Virus record (IMG/VR): IMGVR_UViG_3300030060_008344
Span: 1 to 60,717 of that record
Source of the DNA: a virus
Strand: one strand, 5' to 3'
DNA: 60,717 bases
Of this stretch, positions 14,813 to 23,620 are shown one piece after another. Positions within the stretch are counted from its first letter, which is position 1; each line of letters opens with the position of its first letter. A model generated the notes under the pieces. The model did not search any database and was not told where the DNA came from. It was given only the letters and a program-made list of their open reading frames with translations. Made by a program: the position numbers and the translations under genes.

Positions 14813-15577
14813 ATGGATTGCGTCTTTAAGCTTCCTAATGGTAAGGAAGTAGTTACCAAAGAATTTAAATTCAAAGATAGTAAATTGTTTTTTAATAATT
14901 CATCTAACTTTAGATTAGATATATTTGAAAGTTTACTGGTAACTAAGGGGTTAAATGTTGTAGAAAAATTTATAACATTAGCGTTATTGAGAGAAAAATG
15001 TATAAAACAATCCGTAAATTTAAATTTAAATAATAAAGATAAAGAGGTAAGTATATCGTATATATTAAAAAATCTAAATGAAATAATAGATATAAGAGAG
15101 GAAAAACAAATGGATAATATAACTCTTACTTTAGATTATCCATCCAAATTTGTAATTGACACGGATAGTATTTTTAGTGTTATTCATAACATACAGATAG
15201 ATAATGAATCTATAAATTTAAACGATGTTACTAATGAAGAATTTGTTCTTATTACTAACTCGCTCCCGGCTAATGTTTTATCAACTATTGCACAGTTTAT
15301 TGAGGATAAAAAACATGCATTAATTTACAGTTTATTTACTGATAAAGATAAAATGGAGTTAAATTTTTTAAATGCGTCGCCTTTTATTTTGCTTGAAAAT
15401 CTTTACGATTGTATTGATCCATTTACATATAGAGAGTATTTGTTTGTTTTAAGCAAAAGAATAAACGACGTTACTTTTTTACTAAATAGTACTTTTCTAG
15501 ATATAATAGATTATATGGATCTATACAAAAGAGAAAATGAAGAAAGTAGTACTGAAGTTGCAAAACTAGATAACTAG
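14813..15577 (+). CDS. hypothetical protein, possible baseplate-hub assembly factor (254 aa)
   Basis: A 254-residue, mostly helical protein without recognised domain. The first 80 residues are beta-like (CVFKLPNGKEVVTKEFKFKD); the rest holds several amphipathic helices (LSTIAQFIEDKKHALIYSLF, NDVTFLLNSTFLDIIDYMDL). It lies between the tube genes and the gp26-like gene. Marine T4-like phages often carry hub-assembly proteins of this size (gp51 or gp26 in T4) just before the tape measure, so that role is suggested by position only. It has TATAATA rather than the TAAATA hexamer before its ATG. Codon use is as AT-rich as its neighbours. Confidence 0.5.
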   Translation: MDCVFKLPNGKEVVTKEFKFKDSKLFFNNSSNFRLDIFESLLVTKGLNVVEKFITLALLREKCIKQSVNLNLNNKDKEVSISYILKNLNEIIDIREEKQMDNITLTLDYPSKFVIDTDSIFSVIHNIQIDNESINLNDVTNEEFVLITNSLPANVLSTIAQFIEDKKHALIYSLFTDKDKMELNFLNASPFILLENLYDCIDPFTYREYLFVLSKRINDVTFLLNSTFLDIIDYMDLYKRENEESSTEVAKLDN

Positions 15578-15578
15578 T

Positions 15579-15584
15579 TAAATA
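15579..15584 (+). promoter_or_regulatory. late promoter hexamer TAAATA, gp26-like gene
   Basis: TAAATA ends five bases before the ATG at 15590, right after the stop of the previous gene. Confidence 0.65.
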
Positions 15585-15589
15585 TAATC

Positions 15590-16330
15590 ATGGCTACATC
15601 AACAAGCGATTTTATTAGTAAGCTGTCAGAGCTTAAAAAAGATTTTAAAGTCTTTATACCATCTACTGCTAAACAAACTACTGCTAAACAAATTACTCTA
15701 AGACAACAAAAAGATATTATTTCAACTGCTGTAAATGGTGTACTAGGAGCATTGCAATTTACTAAAGCTATTAATGATGTAATTAATGATAACATACAAG
15801 GTGATGATTTTTATACATTTGATAGAGTACCAGCGCTGTTAGCTCTTAGAGTTCATTCCTTAGGAGACCAAATTAAAGCAGATAACGGTGAAGTTGTTTC
15901 TTTAAAACCGGCATTGGAAAAAGCTAAAAAGGTTCCAAACTTTAAATTAGAAAAACAGGTTAAAATTGATAACATAAAAGTCGACTTACGTTTACCTACT
16001 CTTAAACAAGAAAACATTATAGTTAAAAGGTGTATACAAGAAATAGATAATTTAAAATCAGAAGATCTTTCTGAAGCTATGGGCCTTATTTACATTTTTG
16101 AACTATTAAAGACTATTAAGTCAATAACTATAGAAGATGAAACAGTGGAATTTGAAGACTTAAAAGTAACCGATAGAGTTAAAATAATTGAGCAGTTACC
16201 CTTAGAGTTATATGATGATATTACTGCTTTTCTTGGTCAATTAGTAAAATACGAAGCTGATTTGTTAGCTATCGATGATACTACTATAACTATTGACGCT
16301 TCACTGTTTGATGCCACGACTACTACATAA
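15590..16330 (+). CDS. baseplate hub protein, T4 gp26-like
   Basis: A 246-residue protein. The region KVFIPSTAKQTTAKQITLRQQKDIISTAV (about 20-48) resembles the conserved start of the T4_baseplate (gp26-type) family, in which a 'P-S-T-G-K ... LT-x-x-QQK-x-x-L' segment precedes a helical domain. The remainder (VDLRLPTLKQENIIVKRCIQ, AMGLIYIFELLKTIKSITIE, VKIIEQLPLELYDDITAFLG) fits the same family pattern. gp26-type proteins act in assembly of the central hub on which the tail tube is built. Its place immediately before the tape-measure gene supports this. The C-terminus is Thr-rich. Confidence 0.5.
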   Translation: MATSTSDFISKLSELKKDFKVFIPSTAKQTTAKQITLRQQKDIISTAVNGVLGALQFTKAINDVINDNIQGDDFYTFDRVPALLALRVHSLGDQIKADNGEVVSLKPALEKAKKVPNFKLEKQVKIDNIKVDLRLPTLKQENIIVKRCIQEIDNLKSEDLSEAMGLIYIFELLKTIKSITIEDETVEFEDLKVTDRVKIIEQLPLELYDDITAFLGQLVKYEADLLAIDDTTITIDASLFDATTTT

Positions 16331-16333
16331 ATA
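16328..16333 (+). promoter_or_regulatory. late promoter hexamer TAAATA, tape-measure gene
   Basis: TAAATA overlaps the preceding TAA stop and ends five bases before the GTG at 16339, which it helps to choose over an out-of-frame ATG at 16337. Confidence 0.65.
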
Positions 16334-16338
16334 TATAT

Positions 16339-17955
16339 GTGGCAGACGAAAATATAGTTGATAAGTTAATTAGTTCAAATGCAGACAATAAAAGGGAGTC
16401 TGTAAAAGATCGTGATGTACTTAAAAAACAATCAACTACTCTTACAGCTCAAGAAAGAACTAGAATCACAAACGTAACTACCGTATTTGCTAAAGAATTC
16501 TTCAAAATAGAAAAGCAAATGACGCCTGATGAAAAAGGTGAAACTGCCCGGGGAGGTAAAACTACTGTTGGAAAAGTAAAAAGTTCTATTGAAAAAGCTA
16601 AAGAAGATAAACCACCTAAATTAAAATTTCCTTTATTACTAGCTTTAGGAGCTGGTATTACAGCATTTGCTGCTTGGATTGCTGACTTTATAGGACCGGT
16701 AGGTGAGTTTGTAGCTAAAACTTTACCTAAGCTTTTAAAGCCTATGGGTAAGTTAGCAAGCGGCTTTTTTGAAGCTATGAAGGGAGGTAAGTTAGGTAAA
16801 GTGTTAGCCGGGTTGGCGGAAGGTATAGGGGGTAGATTATTAAAATTTGGTAGGTTTATTCCAGTTATAGGTTCTTTATTCAGCTTTGGTTTTGGAATAG
16901 CTAGATGGAAGAAAGGAGAATACATACCAGCAATTTTTGAATTCGCTTCTGGTATTTTAAATTTATTACCGTTTGGAGTCACAAACATAGCTTCTATGAT
17001 AATTGATGGGGCATTACTATTATATGATTTAAATCAAGCTAAGAAAGAAAAGGAAGGGATTGATCCTACTGGAGGTTCTTTTGATATGTGGGGTAAAATA
17101 AAAGAGTTTGCATTAAAGCTTCCTGGTATACAGAATATTATTTCATTGGGTAAGGGTATAGGAGCAGTGTTTAGAGGTGAATGGGCTGAAGCTGGAGAAC
17201 ATTTTTTGAAAGCGATACCATTTGTTGGAAGTATACTAAACTGGTTAGCTGCAGCTGGAGATGGAAGTATCACAAAAGGCGCAGGACTAGTATTAGGTAA
17301 AGCAGGTAATTTCTTTAAATCTATTAAAGATAGGTTTGTTGAAATATTCAAAAATATAATTAATTCTATAGTAGGAGGATTAAAAAACTTTGGTAGTAAG
17401 TTTAGCAAAGTAGGTAAAGGAGTAGGAGCTGCATTCAAAGCCCTAGCTCCTGGAGGTGAATCTCCAATAGAAGCTTTTAAAAGGGTTGTATATGCAGATG
17501 ACTTTGCGAGATTTAACGATGGTACTATTGTAAAGTTTAACCAAAAGGATGATGTATTGGGAATGAAAGAAGGTGGTACCTTGTCTAAGATGTTCAATAG
17601 TGTAATGAATGCTGGTAAACGCACAGGTTCATATGGAGGTGAGGGAGAAGGTAGTAAAATAACTGACTTCATTAGAGGTATAGGGAGAGCAGGTCGCGAG
17701 GTACAAGCTGCTGTCTTAGGAGAAAAACACGTTTATGATAAATTTGTAGTATCAGAAATACAGCAATCTAATAAATTTTTAGCGCAGTTAGTTCAACTTA
17801 CAGCACAGATGGCGGGTAGCCAAGGAAATAATACCCCTCCAATAATAATGCAAAATCAAGGTAACAATGATATGTCTGGTACTATGCAGGGACCAGGGTA
17901 TGCAGATGCTAAATCTAATTTTTTAAATTCCACTTATAGTATGCAGCCAGGATAA
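16339..17955 (+). CDS. tape-measure protein / baseplate hub gp29-like
   Basis: A 538-residue protein starting at GTG. The first 90 residues are charged and helical; then come long hydrophobic helices (PLLLALGAGITAFAAWIADF at about 96-115, and several Gly/Phe-rich segments up to about 230, LLPFGVTNIASMIIDGALLL). Alternating Gly-rich amphipathic helices follow to about 370. The region DFARFNDGTIVKFNQKDDVLG, then MKEGG, is a motif common near the end of tail length-determining proteins. The C-terminus is Gln/Asn-rich and disordered. T4 gp29 (590 residues) sets tail length and sits inside the tube. Position between the gp26-like and gp48-like genes agrees. Confidence 0.65.
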   Translation: MADENIVDKLISSNADNKRESVKDRDVLKKQSTTLTAQERTRITNVTTVFAKEFFKIEKQMTPDEKGETARGGKTTVGKVKSSIEKAKEDKPPKLKFPLLLALGAGITAFAAWIADFIGPVGEFVAKTLPKLLKPMGKLASGFFEAMKGGKLGKVLAGLAEGIGGRLLKFGRFIPVIGSLFSFGFGIARWKKGEYIPAIFEFASGILNLLPFGVTNIASMIIDGALLLYDLNQAKKEKEGIDPTGGSFDMWGKIKEFALKLPGIQNIISLGKGIGAVFRGEWAEAGEHFLKAIPFVGSILNWLAAAGDGSITKGAGLVLGKAGNFFKSIKDRFVEIFKNIINSIVGGLKNFGSKFSKVGKGVGAAFKALAPGGESPIEAFKRVVYADDFARFNDGTIVKFNQKDDVLGMKEGGTLSKMFNSVMNAGKRTGSYGGEGEGSKITDFIRGIGRAGREVQAAVLGEKHVYDKFVVSEIQQSNKFLAQLVQLTAQMAGSQGNNTPPIIMQNQGNNDMSGTMQGPGYADAKSNFLNSTYSMQPG

Positions 17956-17963
17956 CTTGTAGA

Positions 17964-17969
17964 TAAATA
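17964..17969 (+). promoter_or_regulatory. late promoter hexamer TAAATA, gp48-like gene
   Basis: TAAATA ends five bases before the ATG at 17975. Confidence 0.65.
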
Positions 17970-17974
17970 ATTAT

Positions 17975-19855
17975 ATGCCTAAGAAAGAACCATACGAAGG
18001 AATACGCACAGGCGCCGGCAAAGCGGGGTCGTATGATATTGTTGGGCAATATGATTGGACTTCAGTACCAAGAAATTCAGGTTTAAGAAAAGAAGCACCT
18101 TCTGCATATATAACTGCTTATGAGTTACAATATTCGCAGTTACGTTCATTTATAGATGGGTATATGAATATACTATCACCTCGTAATAGTACAGGAAGTT
18201 ATAATTCTAATAACCCTGGATTAGATTTTTACAAGGGCTTATATACAGTTAATAAGGATCCTATAGCAAGATTTAACTTTCCCTTTTTTGGAGATAGCTT
18301 TCGTTCTTTTAGTAGTGAATTTGCTGATACATTTTCTCCTATCAGTCAAAGAGGAGCTCAAATGTTTGGAGGTAAAGAGATACAAGGGCTAGGAGGAGCT
18401 GCGGAGAGTATAGCTGGTGGAGGTGTAGCTGCTGTAAATGCATTAGCCACGTTTGGAAATAATGGGGGCAATAATGGTGATCAATCATTAGCAGATAAAG
18501 TAGCTAAAACTGCTTCCGATGCTGCTACTGGTATCGCTAACAAGCTTGGGTTAAATCCAGGAATGCAGACTATAGGCGCTCCAGGATCTTATATCGAGAC
18601 TCCAAAGTTCTATCAATATAGTAATACCGATAACGGTTTACAAATAGCCTTTACTTTATCTAACACTTTGGAAGATGATTCAATCGAAAAGAATTTTAAA
18701 TTTATTTGCGACTTTACTAAGATAAATAGACCTTTTAGATACGGTCCTATTGGTATGAATTTTCCAGCTATTTATAATTTAGTTGTACCTGGTTTAAGAT
18801 ATATTCAATGGGCTTCGTTAGAAAACTTCGAAGTAAGTTTATTAGGAAATAGACGAAAAATAGGTAATCATATTATTCCAGAAGCTTATGTTTGTCAGTT
18901 CACATTTAGATCTCTAACTGTTGAACCTTCTAACTTTATAGATGAAATATGCGAAGAAAGAAGTGAATTAGGTTCTTTCGAAGCTTATGCAGCCAATCAG
19001 CTCAAAGAAGAATTAGAATTTGAAAAGGGTAAGGGTAATAGAGAGAAGAAATATAATGAGAGAAGAGCTTTAGCAGCTGCAATGAATAAAAGGCCACTAG
19101 ATCCTCCTAGAGAACCTGGTGATCTTGCAAGATTTGCTACTGTAAATCCGGATACTGGAGAACTTGAGGCCGGACTAACGATGCAGAATGAAGATTCCTC
19201 AGTACCAAACCGAGATGGGTTATTCTCGGATCTTCCGCCGGATCTTATTGTAGGAGATACACGTAACGCAGGTGTTGAAACTCTTAATAGTCAACAGTTA
19301 GATAGACAATTAGGAGGTTCTACCGGCGGCGGTACTATTGCTGATGACTATGAAAATACCCCTAGAGTGCTTAATCCAGGTGACGGTACCCCGGGTCGAC
19401 CTCCAACTACTATTACTAACCCTGATGACCAAAGATTAGTGCAGGCGGATCCTTCAGGAGCTCTCGGGGCGGAATTACAAAGAGCACAAGACTTGCAAAT
19501 GGTTAACCGTAGGTCACGTCCAAGTGGGATGTCTCCAGCTGACTTTGAGAGAGCTCAAGAACAAGCACAAGGGCGACTAGATGATAGGGCTAAGTTTTAC
19601 GCTGATCGTGATAGAAAGGATAAAGAAGAAAAAGTTAGACGAAGAAACGAAATTTCAAATCAGTCTGATGAACAAGTAGAGCTAAATGAAAGAATGGCTG
19701 AAAGACGAGCAGCTGAGCTAAAAGCTGCCCGTGAGCAGGAAAAAATTAATAAAGCACAAGAGAGATTTTTAAGAGATAAACAACTGTCTGATGCTAGAGC
19801 TTCAGGTAGTCCTAATGAACCAATAGCAGGCAGTGGTGGTTTCGGCGATTTTTAA
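17975..19855 (+). CDS. baseplate-tube cap gp48-like protein with long disordered tail
   Basis: A 626-residue protein in two parts. Residues 1-335 are folded; the section with ETPKFYQYSNTDNGLQIAFT, then FKFICDFTKINRPFRYGPIG, LVVPGLRYIQWASLENFEVS and LGNRRKIGNHIIPEAYVCQF resembles gp48-type tube-cap proteins, which end with a 'PG-x-R ... G-x-R-R ... IPEAY-x-x-x-F' tube-like fold. T4 gp48 is 364 residues, so the folded part matches and the rest is added. From about 340 the chain turns highly charged, Pro/Gly-rich and coiled-coil-like (RMAERRAAELKAAREQEK), with no globular signature. Neighbours are the tape measure and gp53-like genes. The function of the extension is unknown. Confidence 0.55.
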   Translation: MPKKEPYEGIRTGAGKAGSYDIVGQYDWTSVPRNSGLRKEAPSAYITAYELQYSQLRSFIDGYMNILSPRNSTGSYNSNNPGLDFYKGLYTVNKDPIARFNFPFFGDSFRSFSSEFADTFSPISQRGAQMFGGKEIQGLGGAAESIAGGGVAAVNALATFGNNGGNNGDQSLADKVAKTASDAATGIANKLGLNPGMQTIGAPGSYIETPKFYQYSNTDNGLQIAFTLSNTLEDDSIEKNFKFICDFTKINRPFRYGPIGMNFPAIYNLVVPGLRYIQWASLENFEVSLLGNRRKIGNHIIPEAYVCQFTFRSLTVEPSNFIDEICEERSELGSFEAYAANQLKEELEFEKGKGNREKKYNERRALAAAMNKRPLDPPREPGDLARFATVNPDTGELEAGLTMQNEDSSVPNRDGLFSDLPPDLIVGDTRNAGVETLNSQQLDRQLGGSTGGGTIADDYENTPRVLNPGDGTPGRPPTTITNPDDQRLVQADPSGALGAELQRAQDLQMVNRRSRPSGMSPADFERAQEQAQGRLDDRAKFYADRDRKDKEEKVRRRNEISNQSDEQVELNERMAERRAAELKAAREQEKINKAQERFLRDKQLSDARASGSPNEPIAGSGGFGDF

Positions 19856-19869
19856 TAATATAAAACATT

Positions 19870-20265
19870 ATGAGCTTGACAGGAAAAACAGGAAAATATC
19901 AAGATGAGGTTTCAGCATTGCCTGATTTACCTTTAAATCGTTACGAGCGTATATTTAAATTATTTACCGAGCCTAATAACGGTAAGGAGTTTTATTTCTA
20001 TAATATTCTCAATAAGATGGAGTTTCCTTCTAATATAGATAGTTCTTTATTAGATACTCACATAGTAAAAGGTAGACAAGCTCTTACATCTACATCATAT
20101 GATATATACGGTGATATTCATAGTTGGTGGATTATATATTTGTTAAACAAAGAAACAATCGGTAACAGTTTTTTTGCTGAAGGTGGTCAACAGCTTACTT
20201 ATATTATACCTAGCAAGCGTGGTTTAATTTATCAGCAAATGACAAATGCCACACTTAACCGGTAA
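19870..20265 (+). CDS. gp53: baseplate wedge protein gp53-like
   Basis: A 131-residue protein with the gp53 core: ALTSTSYDIYGDIHSWWIIYLLNKE and GGQQLTYIIP, comparable to T4 gp53 (RP.ELA..IYGNPQLYWVLLMCND and DQIVYHV). This LysM-like segment ('YxIYGDxxxWWIIxxxN') is the diagnostic part. T4 gp53 is 196 residues; this copy is shorter at both ends. It binds and locks adjacent wedges during baseplate assembly. The stop overlaps the next gene start (TAATG), so the two are translationally coupled. Only a weak AATATAAA precedes its ATG instead of the usual hexamer. Confidence 0.68.
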   Translation: MSLTGKTGKYQDEVSALPDLPLNRYERIFKLFTEPNNGKEFYFYNILNKMEFPSNIDSSLLDTHIVKGRQALTSTSYDIYGDIHSWWIIYLLNKETIGNSFFAEGGQQLTYIIPSKRGLIYQQMTNATLNR

Positions 20266-21926
20266 TGCCTACTTCTAATACAAGTCCTTTAGATAATGAA
20301 TCATTTAAGTTTAAAATAAATGGTGCAGATTATTATTGCTATTTTCTCATTAGTTCAAATCCTGAGCCTCCTATTTCGTTTAAAGGTAAAGATCTCGGTG
20401 AAGGTATTTTATTAACTAAGTCGGCTATAGTAGATATGGATATACATGAAGACATATTTACTCCAGAAATAACAGGTACGATTACGATTAACAATCCATA
20501 TAATTACATAGAAGACGAGCATGTAAATAATGTAAAAACTGGTGAGGATTATTTGCATATAAAATTAGTTGAATACGAAGTTTTTGAAAAGGGAGATCCT
20601 TCGCGTGTAGGTTCTGCTGAACCCGGAGGTGTAAGCTATCAAAATGAAGTTTTAGAATATAGTTTTGTTATAACAGATGAAAGTAATAGTGTGTCAAAAA
20701 CTGATAGATCTAATAACTTTAAAACTTATAATTTAATAGATAAAAATTTTTACAAATTAAATCGTCTAGGTGGTAAAGATTTATCCTTTCCAATGGGAAA
20801 CAAGCCTATAACAATGGGTAATATTATAAAAGATGAAATACTTGGTGAAGAAATATTTGATACAAACGTAATAGATGTAAATCTGTGGGATGCTGGTAAT
20901 CATTGGTTAAACTCCAATAGCGGTAACAAAGTAAATTTATTACAGAAAGTACACCCGGGTAAGCATTGGAGATATTCAGATGTGTTAAAATATTTACTTA
21001 GATTTAATTACAGTTTAAGAGGAACTGATAATAAATTACCAGTACAATCTCTATTACAATTTAATAGAGCAACTGGGTTGTATTCTTTATTACCATTAAC
21101 CAAATATTTTGATGAAAATGAAAAGCTGACTATAGAAGCCTTAGGTATAGGAGACCTAAATACTGAGTCTGAAAATAGTTTTGCCTCGACTAATAAAAAT
21201 AACCCTGAATCTAATCCTAATATTAGAGTGAACCGGTATACAGGTATGCTACATAATACTAATCTCTCTACCCCCTATACTACATTTACTAATGAATACT
21301 TTATGGATTATGAGATAAAATCTCAAACTCTTAGAGGTGGGCAGCAATATGATGTAATAAAAATTAATGATATTATTCCTCAGTGGACAAAATCTATTAT
21401 AGATAAATTTAAATTAGTTGGTGGAAAAGCTAAATCTTTTATACCTTTTAATAACGTAAACAATGATAGACCGGTTAAGCCATTTGGTCTACCAAACTTT
21501 GAAGCTGAAAACTGTAAGAATATTTGCAAAGCGCAAATGGTATCAAACTTAACATTTTATAATCTACAACTAACGTTAGATGTAACAGGAGATACTGCAA
21601 GAAGACCAGGAAGATTTATAGATATTTTCAAGCTATCGGATCAAGAAGGTTCATCAGATGCAAAGCTCTTAGGTAAGTGGTTTGTAACAAACGTCCATCA
21701 TATATTTAAAAAAGATAAATATCAAAATGTTATAATGTGTGTTAAACCGTATGTTGGCCCAGATTATGATATGAGAACTGACGATGCAAGTCTATCTCTA
21801 CCTAATCAAATACCAGCCGGTAAACAGATTAGAACACTTCCACCTTCACAAACCCCTCTTGATGATATAAATGATTTTGATGATGGAACAACACTACCAG
21901 GAGGGCCACAGATTGGAGCAGTATAA
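20265..21926 (+). CDS. baseplate hub protein, gp27-like (553 aa)
   Basis: A 553-residue protein. An early beta-rich section (LLTKSAIVDMDIHEDIFTPE, then ITGTITINNPYN) and a late one (NLQLTLDVTGDTARRPGRFI, then DIFKLS, LLGKWFVTNVHHIFKKDKYQ, NVIMCVKPYV) fit hub proteins of the gp27/VgrG type, in which a 'G-x-x-x-x-RPG-x-x-I ... L-x-G-x-W-x-V-x-x-V-x-H' pattern forms the tube-like barrels. T4 gp27 is 391 residues; here there is an extra central section. The C-terminus is Pro/Asp-rich. It starts on the stop of the gp53-like gene. It should form the trimeric centre of the baseplate. It could instead be a gp5/gp27 fusion-like protein, but no lysozyme motif is visible. Confidence 0.5.
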   Translation: MPTSNTSPLDNESFKFKINGADYYCYFLISSNPEPPISFKGKDLGEGILLTKSAIVDMDIHEDIFTPEITGTITINNPYNYIEDEHVNNVKTGEDYLHIKLVEYEVFEKGDPSRVGSAEPGGVSYQNEVLEYSFVITDESNSVSKTDRSNNFKTYNLIDKNFYKLNRLGGKDLSFPMGNKPITMGNIIKDEILGEEIFDTNVIDVNLWDAGNHWLNSNSGNKVNLLQKVHPGKHWRYSDVLKYLLRFNYSLRGTDNKLPVQSLLQFNRATGLYSLLPLTKYFDENEKLTIEALGIGDLNTESENSFASTNKNNPESNPNIRVNRYTGMLHNTNLSTPYTTFTNEYFMDYEIKSQTLRGGQQYDVIKINDIIPQWTKSIIDKFKLVGGKAKSFIPFNNVNNDRPVKPFGLPNFEAENCKNICKAQMVSNLTFYNLQLTLDVTGDTARRPGRFIDIFKLSDQEGSSDAKLLGKWFVTNVHHIFKKDKYQNVIMCVKPYVGPDYDMRTDDASLSLPNQIPAGKQIRTLPPSQTPLDDINDFDDGTTLPGGPQIGAV

Positions 21927-21928
21927 TT

Positions 21929-23128
21929 ATGTCAGCTTGTGTAGATAAATTAATTAATGAATTAGTAGATGACGTTAACGGGTTCTTTAACGTTAAGGCG
22001 CAAGTACTACGTTCTTTGTTTATTAGCAGAAAGCAATTTGAAAACTTAATTGAAAGAGATTGCGATGGTAATTTGAGAGGTGATTTTATGCATGATTTTT
22101 CTGAAGCAGAATTAGACTTCATGGAAAACTACTTAAAGATATTCGAACTAGGTTTAGATCAATTAGAAAAATTTATGGGCATGCTTTCCTCGGCAGAAGG
22201 CCTGTTAAAATTAGACGAATCTACTATTTTATATTACCTTAGACAACTATTAAACGGGCCATTTTCATGCGCTGCATACGATATATCTAGACTATTGTCT
22301 GGTCAAGATTTAAATTTATTAGCGTCAGTAAGTGATGGTATTGGTACATTAGGTAATGCTGTAAGAAGTAATATTGCAACAACTGTATATGGTTTAGAGC
22401 CTTTTAATGCAGCTGTTGATCTTTTTAATAAACTACCTCCTGTGATGCAGAAGAATATAGAAAACGGTACAAAATCAGCAACTAATGTTTTTAATCGCAA
22501 TTTCGAACAGCTTGTATATTTAGATAATACATTACCGTTTATTGATAAATTACCTATGATGAGAGTCAATAATGAATACTCACAAGGCTTTACCAACTTT
22601 GCTGCCGGCAACTTAATGTTAAAGGACATTCCGTTTTTTAATAAATTAAGAGATATTTCAAATAATATATTTAGCAGTATTAGAACTGCATTAGGGCCGG
22701 CTGCTAATAAACTTTTTGAGTTTAGAAAAATGGCAAATATATTTTACGTTCAAGGTAGTAAAGCTTTTAGTATCTTAAATGGAGTAAATAGATTATTAAT
22801 TTCATTAGATAGAACTGAATATACTGTTAATAATAGAGTAGTGCAACAAAAGTGTGAAAGTGTATTAACTGGTATTTTAGGTACTCCTATTCAAAGCGAT
22901 AGTACTTACGATTTGCAGATTCAAGTAGGTAGTGGTGTTTATGATATATACACATTAAATGGTATGTTTGGAGATCCTGTAGGTGGAAGCACTACAACAA
23001 GACCTCCTGTTAAACCACCTGTAGATGGAGTTGATGGAGTTGATGGAGTTGATGATCCTGACATCGACGTCTCGGTAGTTAAGAAAGATATTTGTGACGA
23101 TGGAGAGTGTAAAGATCTAAAATTCTAA
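21929..23128 (+). CDS. structural protein of unknown function with Cys-containing C-terminal tag (399 aa)
   Basis: A 399-residue protein, largely helical over residues 1-290 (KQFENLIERDCDG, LGLDQLEKFMGMLSSAEGLL), with a small beta-like region near 320-350 and a Pro/Gly/Asp linker containing three copies of VDG (VDGVDGVDGVDD). It ends in KKDICDDGECKDLKF. Almost the same end closes the 1269-residue protein at 51317 (EDLCDDEEDCNKLGF). No family recognised. It lies two bases after the hub-like gene, so a baseplate or hub role is likely. Its stop overlaps the convergent small-terminase-like gene by four bases. Confidence 0.55.
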   Translation: MSACVDKLINELVDDVNGFFNVKAQVLRSLFISRKQFENLIERDCDGNLRGDFMHDFSEAELDFMENYLKIFELGLDQLEKFMGMLSSAEGLLKLDESTILYYLRQLLNGPFSCAAYDISRLLSGQDLNLLASVSDGIGTLGNAVRSNIATTVYGLEPFNAAVDLFNKLPPVMQKNIENGTKSATNVFNRNFEQLVYLDNTLPFIDKLPMMRVNNEYSQGFTNFAAGNLMLKDIPFFNKLRDISNNIFSSIRTALGPAANKLFEFRKMANIFYVQGSKAFSILNGVNRLLISLDRTEYTVNNRVVQQKCESVLTGILGTPIQSDSTYDLQIQVGSGVYDIYTLNGMFGDPVGGSTTTRPPVKPPVDGVDGVDGVDDPDIDVSVVKKDICDDGECKDLKF

Positions 23129-23565
23129 ACATCAATAACTTCTTTATCCTCGTCAACCAATGCATTTAAGATATCTTCTCTAGATAATAATATTTTTGCC
23201 TGGTTATCTGCTATATTAATTCGCTCTTTACTCTGAACATCTATCTTCTTTACTTCAAGTTGCGTTTCATTCCTTTCTTTAGCAACATGTAGTTTGTTAA
23301 GAGTTTCTATAGCTGAAGATGAAGCTTTAATGAGTTCTGCTAAAGCTGCAACATCTCTATTTTCTGGTGCAGAAGATATATAATCATTTACATTATCAAC
23401 TATACTAAGAGATTTTTTAATAAGTTTTCCGGAATTTTGAATAAGAAAATCTTCTAAGTCTTCTTTATTAAGAACACTTTCTTCAACAGGAGCTTTAGCA
23501 ACTTTATTATTTTGCTTTAATTGATCAATAATATCGTTTACAGCTTCATCAAGTTCTTCAGCCAT
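23125..23565 (-). CDS. small terminase subunit gp16-like
   Basis: A 146-residue, acidic, all-helical protein. The core (about 50-105: VDNVNDYISSAPENRDVAAL, AELIKASSSAIETLNKLHVA, KERNETQLEVKK) resembles the central helical hairpin of T4-type gp16, which has 'A..y...........A.L...I.....e.L.kL.ke'. T4 gp16 is 164 residues and the order (acidic N-terminus, helical oligomerisation core, variable C-terminus) fits. gp16 forms a ring that recognises viral DNA and stimulates gp17. It is separated from gp17 by 13 kb and lies on the opposite strand. A TAAATA hexamer ends seven bases before its ATG. Confidence 0.5.
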   Translation of the reverse strand: MAEELDEAVNDIIDQLKQNNKVAKAPVEESVLNKEDLEDFLIQNSGKLIKKSLSIVDNVNDYISSAPENRDVAALAELIKASSSAIETLNKLHVAKERNETQLEVKKIDVQSKERINIADNQAKILLSREDILNALVDEDKEVIDV

Positions 23566-23572
23566 TTATATA

Positions 23573-23578
23573 TATTTA
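23573..23578 (-). promoter_or_regulatory. late promoter hexamer TAAATA, small terminase-like gene
   Basis: TAAATA on the minus strand ends seven bases before the ATG at 23565. It lies back to back with the sigma70-like promoter of dut. Confidence 0.55.
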
Positions 23579-23586
23579 ATCTACTC

Positions 23587-23614
23587 TTGAATATTTTGCA
23601 AAGTATCTTATCAT
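23587..23614 (+). promoter_or_regulatory. sigma70-like promoter of dut, start-codon-proximal
   Basis: TTGAAT (23587-23592) and TATCAT (23609-23614) are 16 bases apart. The -10 box ends six bases before the ATG at 23621, so transcription would begin at or next to the start codon. Confidence 0.5.
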
Positions 23615-23620
23615 AGATGT

